Below are positions 7,296 through 13,520 of a stretch of DNA of 23,555 nt, piece after piece. A program made the translations under genes and the position numbers. Numbering within the stretch: position 1 is the first letter of the stretch; each line of letters starts with the position of its first letter. The stretch covers positions 1 through 23,555 of the forward strand of contig URNQ01000010.1 of assembly GCA_900549245.1 (NCBI GenBank), read 5' to 3'. The notes beneath the pieces are model-generated. The model ran no database searches, was not told the origin of the DNA, and worked only from the letters and a program-made list of their open reading frames with translations. Source of the stretch: an uncultured Collinsella sp. GTDB taxonomy: Bacteria > Actinomycetota > Coriobacteriia > Coriobacteriales > Coriobacteriaceae.

Positions 7296-8550
7296 ATGGA
7301 AAGACGCGAACATACATACGGTTATGAGGATGCCATGGGCGTCACGCCGCCTCCTTGGACGGGTCCGGCGGTGGGCCTCATGGACCTCGATGCGTTTTTT
7401 GCGAGCGTGGAGATGCTCGATCATCCCGAGTGGCGCGGCAAGCCGCTCATCGTGGGCGGAGACGCCGATTCGCGTGGCGTCGTGTCCACGTGTTCGTATG
7501 AGGCGCGTCGCTTTGGCGTGCACTCTGCCATGGCCTCGGCTGAGGCACGGCGCCTGTGCCCGCAGGCCATTTGGACGCATGGGCATTTTGATCGCTACCG
7601 CGAGGTGAGCGCGCAGGTCATGGCGATTCTCGCCGACGAGACGCCGCGCGTGGAGCGCGTATCCATCGACGAGGCCTTTATCGATATCACACCGGGTCGC
7701 TTTGCGCCCGAAGACCCGCTGCTGGTTGCGCGGCGTATAAGCGACCGCGTGGCAGCGCTGGGAGTGACCTGCTCCATTGGCGTGGGCTGCAACAAGACGG
7801 TCGCAAAGATCGCAAGCGAGCGGGATAAGCCGTTTGGGCTGACCATCGTGCGCCCCGGGACGGAACAGCGCTTTTTGGCCGCGCTACCAGTGTCTGCCAT
7901 GAGCGGCATCGGGCGCTCGGCCGAGGAGCGACTGCGCCGCATACGCATCTACACCCTCGGCGAGCTATCACGTGCACCGGAATCCACCTTGGCCTCTATT
8001 TTTGGCGTCAACGGCGAACGCATGCGCCAGCGTGCACTGGGACTCGAAATCTCTGAAGTCACGAGTCTCGATGAAGAGCGCGAGGTCAAGTCGGTCAGCA
8101 ATGAACGCACCTTTGCGAATGATTTGACTGAGCGCGGGGACATCGAAGCGGCGATTGCGTTGTTGGGCGAGTCAGTGGGACGCCGCCTGCGCCGTCAGGG
8201 ACTGACGGGCGGCACGGTAACGCTCAAGCTCAAGTATTCGTATGGAAGCGGTCGCTCGGCACAGCGCCGGCCTGCCTCATCCGACCGACGATGAGAACAT
8301 CTTCGTGGCGGTTGCGCTCGAACTGCTCGACAACATCTGGCAGGAAGGCATGCATGTTCGCTTAGCAGGCATCGGCATGAGCGACTTTGACCATCAGGGC
8401 GGCATCCAGACCGACCTGTTCTGCGAAGTCGACGACCGCGGAGCCCAATCAAGCAACCGTCGCGACCTCTCAGTCGCGATCGACGCCGTCCGAGACAAGT
8501 TCGGCGACACCGCCCTATCCTTCGGCCGCCAATCCCGCTTCAACGATTAA
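7296..8550 (+). pseudogene. dinB: DNA polymerase IV (Y-family), interrupted by a one-base frameshift
   Basis: Pol IV is a low-fidelity translesion polymerase. The first frame (7296-8294) carries the palm and fingers: MDLDAFFASVE with the metal-binding aspartate, SIDEAFIDIT with the catalytic acids, and GVGCNKTVAKIASERDKPFG. The start of the little-finger domain (GGTVTLKLKYS) follows, then the frame runs into a stop. The remaining little finger (LPHPTDDENIFVAVALELLD to the TGA-free end at 8550) continues in the +1 frame. Removing one C at 8271-8272 restores CGG-CTG-CCT (RRLPHPTDDE) and a 417-residue protein of normal size. Translation may start instead at the ATG at 7335, which has GAGGA four bases upstream. 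It is the only plus-strand gene here. A programmed +1 shift or a sequence error are alternatives to true loss. Confidence 0.88.
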
Positions 8551-8562
8551 CCGCCTTTGGGC

Positions 8563-8605
8563 AAAAAGAGGGCCGGGCAGGTACGGAAAACCGCAACTGC
8601 CCGGC
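8563..8605 (-). terminator. Intrinsic terminator after rsfS
   Basis: GCCGGGCAG (8572-8580) pairs with CTGCCCGGC (8597-8605) in a 9-bp stem. Read on the minus strand it is followed by CCTCTTTTT. It closes the obgE-nadD-yqeK-rsfS transcript. On the plus strand, as an end for dinB, it lacks a U-tract. Confidence 0.75.
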
Positions 8606-8648
8606 AAAATGTGCGAGGCTAGCTAAAAGCCCCGTATCAAATGAGCTA

Positions 8649-9104
8649 CTAGAGGAGATTGAGGGGGAGCTGGGGGGCGTCACCCCAGAGCTTCTCGAGG
8701 CGGTAGAAGTCGCGGGCTTCGGGAGTGAAGACGTGGACGACGACCGAGCCGTAGTCCATGAGCATCCAGGTCTTCTGCTCGCGGCCCTCGATGGAGAACG
8801 GATGCTCGCCGCAAGCCTCGGCGACCCTCTCCCCCATCTCGCCGACGAGAGAATCGACCTGGCGGTTGTTGGTACCGGTGGCAAGCACAAAGTAGTCGCA
8901 CACGTCGGAAAGCTCGGTCAGGTCGAGCACCTGCACGTCCTCGCCCTTCTTGTCGTAGGCGGCCTGCGCGGCGGCGCGGGCGACATCCTCGGCGGCGACA
9001 CCGCTCGCGGACAGCGAGGCGGCGGTGCGGTCGGACGTGGCAACGAAACTCTTGTGCTCCACACCTTCAAGAATCTGCTCGTCAGTCATGGTCTCGTCGG
9101 CCAT
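8649..9104 (-). CDS. rsfS: Ribosomal silencing factor RsfS
   Basis: RsfS binds ribosomal protein L14 on the 50S subunit and blocks joining to the 30S, lowering translation in poor conditions. The conserved domain covers about residues 47-151 of 151: VQVLDLTELSDVCDYFVLAT, GTNNRQVDSLVGEM, WMLMDYGSVVVHVFTPEARD and YRLEKLWGDAP. About 46 N-terminal residues are extra relative to the short E. coli form. I chose the ATG at 9104 because AAAGAGG lies upstream; a GTG at 9125 has no ribosome binding site. It is the last gene of its operon, 28 bases after yqeK. Confidence 0.93.
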   Translation of the reverse strand: MADETMTDEQILEGVEHKSFVATSDRTAASLSASGVAAEDVARAAAQAAYDKKGEDVQVLDLTELSDVCDYFVLATGTNNRQVDSLVGEMGERVAEACGEHPFSIEGREQKTWMLMDYGSVVVHVFTPEARDFYRLEKLWGDAPQLPLNLL

Positions 9105-9132
9105 GGAATACCTCTTTCTAGACACACCCGAG

Positions 9133-9753
9133 CTAGCGCAGCTGGGCGTAATGGTTGTAAATCGTAATAGCCGTGGGATAAAGATAGCGCCCGGACTGGA
9201 TCACATAGACCAGACCCTGCGCAAAACAGGAGAAGAACAACTCGTCAAGCGTCGACTTCCCCACCATCTTGCGCAGCGCATGGGCATAGTCGCCGTGGCG
9301 GTTGGGCTCGATGGCATCTGCCACAAAGACCACCATATCGAGCGGCGTCATGTCGCAGGCACCCACGGTGTGACGGTCGACAGCCTGGAAAACAGCCGGT
9401 GACAGCTCGGGAAAAAGCTGCGGAAGCTCATAGGCGGCAACAGGGCCATGCAAAAGCGGCGTCGCGGCGGAAGGAGAGCCGGCAACCTTGATGCCATAGT
9501 GAAGCGCGCGGGCCACGAGCTCGTCATCGGAAAGCACCTTGTCCCAGTCGTGAATTAAGCCGGCGGCAGCGGCATCAAAGCGGTCAACGCCGTAGACCTC
9601 GGCCAGATGAAGTGCGGTCTCGGCAACACCCAGCGAATGCACATAGCGCTTGCGCTTATCTTTCATGCGAACATCGAGCAGCTCTTGAATGCGCTTGAGC
9701 AGCGCGCGCTCATCGCCCTCAAACTGATCCTCTACCGACAACGTAGCCCCCAT
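9133..9753 (-). CDS. yqeK: HD-domain phosphohydrolase YqeK (Ap4A hydrolase family)
   Basis: Members of this family split diadenosine tetraphosphate symmetrically into two ADP. The 206-residue protein shows the HD metal-site pattern: a histidine in RYVHSLGVAETALHLA near residue 39, HDWDK near residue 68, LLHGPVAAY, DRHTVG, and FVADAIEPNR. The ATG shares one base with the nadD stop (TGATG). A GTG three bases earlier is an alternative start. The order nadD-yqeK-rsfS is conserved widely in Gram-positive bacteria. The N-terminal 30 residues precede the HD domain and are poorly conserved. Confidence 0.92.
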   Translation of the reverse strand: MGATLSVEDQFEGDERALLKRIQELLDVRMKDKRKRYVHSLGVAETALHLAEVYGVDRFDAAAAGLIHDWDKVLSDDELVARALHYGIKVAGSPSAATPLLHGPVAAYELPQLFPELSPAVFQAVDRHTVGACDMTPLDMVVFVADAIEPNRHGDYAHALRKMVGKSTLDELFFSCFAQGLVYVIQSGRYLYPTAITIYNHYAQLR

Positions 9754-10420
9754 CACTCAAAATCTTCTTGACCCAGATCTACATACAAACTGCGCTTGCG
9801 AATGTAGCCGAGCACAGACTCGCTCGTAAGATAGCGCACGCTCATGCCGCGGGCAACTCGCTTACGAATGTTCGTCGAGCTGATCGCCAGCGCCGGAATC
9901 TGAATATAGCGCACATCGAACGGCAGCCCCGACTCTTTGATTCGGGCACGCGCCGTATCGATATCAAAACCCGGTCGCGTCGCCGCAATAAAGGTAGCAA
10001 GCTCAGCAATTCGCTCGGCATCATGCCAAGTCACAATATCAATAATCGCGTCGGCGCCCGTAATAAAGTAGAGCTTTACCTGCGGCGGGTAAAAGTCGCG
10101 AAGGGCATGAAGCGTATCGGCAGTATAGGTCACGCCCGGACGGTCGATCTCGCCAAAAAAGCCGGATTCGCGGCGGTGGCGAGAACCGTCATGGCATAAC
10201 GGTCCTCGGCAGGCGTCACCGGCTTGTCAAGCTTAAAGGCAGGAGAGCCGGCCGGCATAAAGAGCACAGCGTCCAAGTCGAGCGACTCGCGCGCCTGCTC
10301 GGCAGTCACCAAGTGCCCGTAATGAATCGGATCGAAGGTGCCGCCCATAATGCCAAGCCGAAACTCTTTGCCCTCTTTTATGGGCAGCTCGGGCAAACCG
10401 ATTCCACCGCGCAGCGACAT
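9753..10420 (-). pseudogene. nadD: Nicotinate-nucleotide adenylyltransferase, split by a frameshift
   Basis: NadD joins nicotinate mononucleotide and ATP to deamido-NAD in NAD synthesis. The first frame (10420-10130) has the nucleotidyl-transferase signature GIMGGTFDPIHYGHLVTAEQ. It runs through ATAANPAF, then leaves the family pattern and stops at 10130. The rest continues in the -1 frame: EIDRPGVTYTADTLHALRD, FITGADAI, and the C-terminal motif AISSTNIRKRV. The junction is at 10162-10150. Compared with related enzymes about ten bases are missing there, between NPAF and EIDRPG, which suggests a small deletion. The minus strand also reads T-TTT-TTG at the junction, a possible -1 slippery site. 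The start lies 3 bases after the obgE stop. NadD is normally essential, so a sequence error, a shift or a second copy elsewhere must be considered. Confidence 0.85.
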
Positions 10421-10423
10421 GGC

Positions 10424-11890
10424 TTACTCGCCCTCCGAGGTCTCGGCATCGTCCGCGACATCCGCCGCATCGACAACCTCGACGCCCTCATCCGCAACGT
10501 CGGCCACGTCAATGGCCTCAACGGCAACGTCCTCGCCAGCGTCCTCGAGCTCCTCGTACTCCGAGAAGTCCTCAGCGCCCTCAAAGTCAAAGGCACGCTG
10601 GCAAATGCGGACCTCGTCGCCCGCACGGCAACCGGCCTTCTCGAGCGCGTCGTCAACTCCCATACGAGCAAACTTATGCTGCAGGTAGATGACGGCTTCC
10701 TCGTTTTCCCAATCGGTCTGGATGACCATGCGCTCAATCGCGCGACCAACCACACGGAAGGCACCGGGCTCTTCCTGGACAATGCGGAAACGCTTCTCGC
10801 GCTGCAGACGGCGGCGCTCCCACTCCTCGTCGCGAAGATCGACTGGCTCATCAGAGACCGCCAGCTCGGCTCGCAGCTTAGCCACCTGCTCGCCCACGGC
10901 AAGCATCAGCGTATTGAGGCCGGCACCCGTCACGGCGGACACGGCAAAGAACATATGCCCGTCGTCGAGCGCCGCACGCTTAAGGTCGGCAATCTTGTCG
11001 GCCGTGCCCGGCGCATCGCACTTGTTAGCGACGACGATCTGCGGACGCTCCGAAAGCTCGGCGCCATACTGCTCGAGCTCACGGTTGATGATGCGGTAAT
11101 CCTCAACCGGGTCGCGATCCTCAAAACCGCCCGTCATGTCGACGACATGCATAATCAGCGCCGTACGCTCGATGTGGCGCAGGAACTGGTGGCCCAGGCC
11201 CTTGCCCTCGCTCGCGCCCTCGATCAAACCAGGAACGTCGGCAACGACGTAAGAATACTCACCGGCACGCACCATGCCGAGGTTCGGCACGAGCGTGGTA
11301 AACGGATAGTCGGCGATCTTGGGACGGGCGGCACTCATGCGCGCGATGAGCGAAGACTTACCCACCGAGGGAAAGCCCACGAGCGCAGCATCGGCCATAA
11401 GCTTCATCTCGAGCTCAATCCAATGCTCCTCGGCCGGTTCGCCCAGCTGAGCGAACGCGGGCGCGCGGCGCACCGACGTCACAAAGTGCGTGTTGCCCAG
11501 GCCACCGGCACCGCCGGGCGCCACGACAACGCGCTCGCCATCATGCACCAGATCAGCAATCTCGAACATCGGGGTCTGCGTCTCGGGGTCGAGCTCGCGC
11601 ACCACGGTACCCATGGGAACCTTAAGAATAAGGTCCTCGCCGCTCTTACCGTTACGACGGGCACCCTGCCCGTGCGTGCCGCGTTCGGCGCGGAAGTGAT
11701 GCTTAAAGCGGTAATCGATCAACGAAGACAGCTGAGCATCGGCCTGGATGACGACATTGCCGCCACGACCGCCGTCGCCGCCATCGGGGCCGCCCTTGGG
11801 GACAAATGCCTCGCGCCTAAACGACATGCATCCGGCTCCGCCGTCGCCGCCGCACACGTTAATGCGGCTGATATCGGTGAACTGTGACAA
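10424..11890 (-). CDS. obgE: Obg-family GTPase (CgtA)
   Basis: Obg is a GTPase that binds the 50S subunit and acts in late ribosome assembly and stress responses. The 488-residue protein has the glycine-rich Obg domain (about 1-160; FRREAFVPKGGPDGGDGGRG). The G domain carries the P-loop GFPSVGKSS, DVPGLIEGA and ANKCD. A C-terminal OCT domain lies at about 350-425 (FRVVGRAIERMV, FARMGVDDALEKAG). The end is an unusually acidic Val/Ala/Asp-rich tail of about 60 residues. The start is a TTG at 11890 with GGAGG eight bases upstream. A terminator stands directly before the ribosome binding site, so expression probably depends on read-through from rplU-rpmA. Confidence 0.96.
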   Translation of the reverse strand: MSQFTDISRINVCGGDGGAGCMSFRREAFVPKGGPDGGDGGRGGNVVIQADAQLSSLIDYRFKHHFRAERGTHGQGARRNGKSGEDLILKVPMGTVVRELDPETQTPMFEIADLVHDGERVVVAPGGAGGLGNTHFVTSVRRAPAFAQLGEPAEEHWIELEMKLMADAALVGFPSVGKSSLIARMSAARPKIADYPFTTLVPNLGMVRAGEYSYVVADVPGLIEGASEGKGLGHQFLRHIERTALIMHVVDMTGGFEDRDPVEDYRIINRELEQYGAELSERPQIVVANKCDAPGTADKIADLKRAALDDGHMFFAVSAVTGAGLNTLMLAVGEQVAKLRAELAVSDEPVDLRDEEWERRRLQREKRFRIVQEEPGAFRVVGRAIERMVIQTDWENEEAVIYLQHKFARMGVDDALEKAGCRAGDEVRICQRAFDFEGAEDFSEYEELEDAGEDVAVEAIDVADVADEGVEVVDAADVADDAETSEGE

Positions 11891-11904
11891 CAGAATCGCC
11901 TCCT

Positions 11905-11949
11905 ACAAAAAGAGGGAGACCCTTGAATCCTAAAACTCAAGTGCCTCCC
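11905..11949 (-). terminator. Intrinsic terminator between rpmA and obgE
   Basis: On the minus strand GGGAG-gca-CTTGA pairs with TCAAG-ggt-CTCCC around a 10-base loop and is followed by TCTTTTTG. The U-tract ends three bases before the GGAGG of obgE. This is an excellent intrinsic terminator in an intergenic position inside an otherwise continuous gene run. Confidence 0.82.
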
Positions 11950-11974
11950 ACATATGTGCTCTATGAAGGGTGAA

Positions 11975-12232
11975 TTACGCGTTCGCGAGCGGGCGTACGC
12001 TGACCCTGTGCTTGATACCCTTGTGGAACTCAACGGTACCGTCGACCAGCGCGAACAGCGTGTCGTCCTTGCCACGGCCAACGTTCTCACCCGGGTGGAT
12101 GTGAGTGCCGTGCTGACGGACGAGAATCGTGCCCGTGGTTACCGTCTGGCCGGCATAGCGCTTCGTGCCAAGGCGCTGACCGCGGGAGTCACGGCCATTA
12201 CGGGAGGAACCGAGTCCTTTTTTGTGTGCCAT
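11975..12232 (-). CDS. rpmA: 50S ribosomal protein L27
   Basis: L27 lies at the peptidyl-transferase centre, where its N-terminus reaches toward the tRNA ends. The 85-residue protein begins directly MAHKKGLGSSRNGRDSRGQR and continues YAGQTVTTGTILVRQHGT and IHPGENVGRGKDDTLFAL. It has no cleavable N-terminal extension of the Firmicutes type, and no prp protease gene stands between rplU and rpmA, which fits. It follows rplU by 33 bases. Confidence 0.97.
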   Translation of the reverse strand: MAHKKGLGSSRNGRDSRGQRLGTKRYAGQTVTTGTILVRQHGTHIHPGENVGRGKDDTLFALVDGTVEFHKGIKHRVSVRPLANA

Positions 12233-12265
12233 TGTGTATACCTACTCTTTCGTTACGAGTGTAAT

Positions 12266-12640
12266 CTACTCGGCGACGGGAGCCTCGGCAACAGCCTCGG
12301 CCTCTGCCTTGACAGCCTTCTTGGCGCGGGACGTAGCCTGGACCTTCACGATCTTCAGCTTGGTGAGCTGCTGACGGTGACCCTTCAGACGACGATAGCG
12401 CTTGCGCTTGTGGAACTTGAAGACCAGCTGCTTCTCGCCCTTGAACTGCTCAACGATCTGAGCGGTAACCTTGGCCTTGGCCAGCTTGTCGGGATCGGTG
12501 ACGATCTTCTTACCATCGTTGAGGAAGATGACCGGCAGGGTGACCTTGTCGCCCTCATTGCCCTCGATCTTCTCGACGGTGATGACATCGTCGGTGGCGA
12601 CCTTGTACTGCTTGCCGCCCGTGTTAACGATTGCGTACAT
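12266..12640 (-). CDS. rplU: 50S ribosomal protein L21
   Basis: L21 binds 23S rRNA in the large subunit. The 124-residue protein starts MYAIVNTGGKQYKVATDDVI, the usual family beginning, which fixes the start at 12640 rather than at the in-frame ATG seven codons upstream. The core ends with KRYRRLKGHRQQLTKLKIV. A tail of about 25 residues rich in Ala, Glu and Val (AVKAEAEAVAEAPVAE) follows and is absent from short L21 proteins. It is the first gene of rplU-rpmA under its own promoter. Confidence 0.96.
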   Translation of the reverse strand: MYAIVNTGGKQYKVATDDVITVEKIEGNEGDKVTLPVIFLNDGKKIVTDPDKLAKAKVTAQIVEQFKGEKQLVFKFHKRKRYRRLKGHRQQLTKLKIVKVQATSRAKKAVKAEAEAVAEAPVAE

Positions 12641-12682
12641 GTTTACTTGCCCTTCATGCATCAGTTAGTGCAACAGCCGAAT

Positions 12683-12711
12683 ATAGTAGCAGGCGAAAAT
12701 ACCCCCGTCAA
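12683..12711 (-). promoter_or_regulatory. Promoter of rplU-rpmA
   Basis: The -35 is TTGACG (12711-12706) and the -10 is TACTAT (12688-12683) on the minus strand, with a 17-base spacer. This is the best sigma-70-type match in the window. The TGA inside the -35 hexamer is also the stop codon of the upstream gene. Transcription would start near 12676, giving a leader of about 36 bases. Confidence 0.78.
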
Positions 12712-13520
12712 CGAGTATGTGGAGCAAATCCACAAGTTCGCACAGGTATGGGGCTGACGAGTCGGCCCTCGTCGTCCTCGCATGCTTGATTCTGACGCTC
12801 GACATCGTAGGAGCAGATGGTCACGAGGTCTTGCATACCGGTGGAAACAATAGGTGCATCCACGCCCGGGGTCAAGCCCTGCAACAAAACATCAGCAGCA
12901 GAAAGCAAAATTTCCGGACGCATGGAGCCCTCGTTGTCGGCATGGGTGTCGAGCATGAGCACCAAATGGTCCGGGCGCTCCCCCGCCGTGAGCTCATAGC
13001 CCACGAGCGTGTGATCCAAATCCAAGCGCTTGCTCTTTTTGCCGCGCGCGTAGTCGATGCCATGGTCCGCGCGCAGCGTGTCGATCGCACGACGCACCTC
13101 GTCGGCGCTTACGGGCGCCTCAGGATCCAAGTGCAGGTCGATGCGATACGACAGACGCGTGAGTTGCGCCGTCAACGCCGGCGTGCGCACGTCGATATAC
13201 GCCGCCTCGATGGGCGCCAGATCGGCCGGAGACGCCGCAGCCAGGCGCCCAAACGCCTCGTCGAGCGCCACGAACTCGGTCATAAACAGGTCATACCACT
13301 CGCAGATCGACGACGTACCCACCGGTAGCGCAGAAGAGAAGCCCACTCGCATGTGCGGAGAGAAGCCCTGCGTGACGGCATAGGGAAGTCCCGCACGGCG
13401 CACGATGCGCTCAATGGTATGGATTACTTCGAGATGGCCCAGGTACTTAAGGCGATCGCGCTTGCCATAGCGAACACGAAGTCTAAAGAGCGTGGGGTTG
13501 TCGGTCAGGCGCTCACTCAT
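12708..13520 (-). CDS. TIGR03936/DUF2344 family protein, partner of the radical SAM protein
   Basis: The function of this family is not established. The 270-residue protein begins with the family pattern FRLRVRYGKRDRLKYLGHLE, continues TIERIVRRAGLPYAVTQGFS, then PHMRVGFSSALPVG. It contains no cysteine cluster and no membrane segment. Its ATG overlaps the stop of the preceding radical SAM gene by four bases (ATGA), so the two are coupled. In some bacteria the two parts occur as one fused protein. In many Clostridia the pair stands before RNase G and rplU; here RNase G is absent and rplU follows directly. A role in RNA or ribosome modification is a guess from context. Confidence 0.85.
   Translation of the reverse strand: MSERLTDNPTLFRLRVRYGKRDRLKYLGHLEVIHTIERIVRRAGLPYAVTQGFSPHMRVGFSSALPVGTSSICEWYDLFMTEFVALDEAFGRLAAASPADLAPIEAAYIDVRTPALTAQLTRLSYRIDLHLDPEAPVSADEVRRAIDTLRADHGIDYARGKKSKRLDLDHTLVGYELTAGERPDHLVLMLDTHADNEGSMRPEILLSAADVLLQGLTPGVDAPIVSTGMQDLVTICSYDVERQNQACEDDEGRLVSPIPVRTCGFAPHTR

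Noticed and set aside
7296..7334. A LexA/SOS box near the dinB start
   Set aside because: GAAC at the start is followed by GGTT at the wrong distance and not in the inverted form of either the Bacillus-type or E. coli-type box.
10154..10160. Programmed -1 frameshifting as the full explanation for nadD
   Set aside because: The heptamer is suitable, but no clear downstream stimulatory structure is visible and the product would still lack about three family residues, so a deletion is favoured.
10313..11887. Long plus-strand open frame opposite obgE and the 5' part of nadD
   Set aside because: It mirrors the obgE codons and has no recognisable domain.
12641..12682. Structured L21 leader RNA
   Set aside because: The predicted leader is about 36 bases and shows no stable stem-loop.
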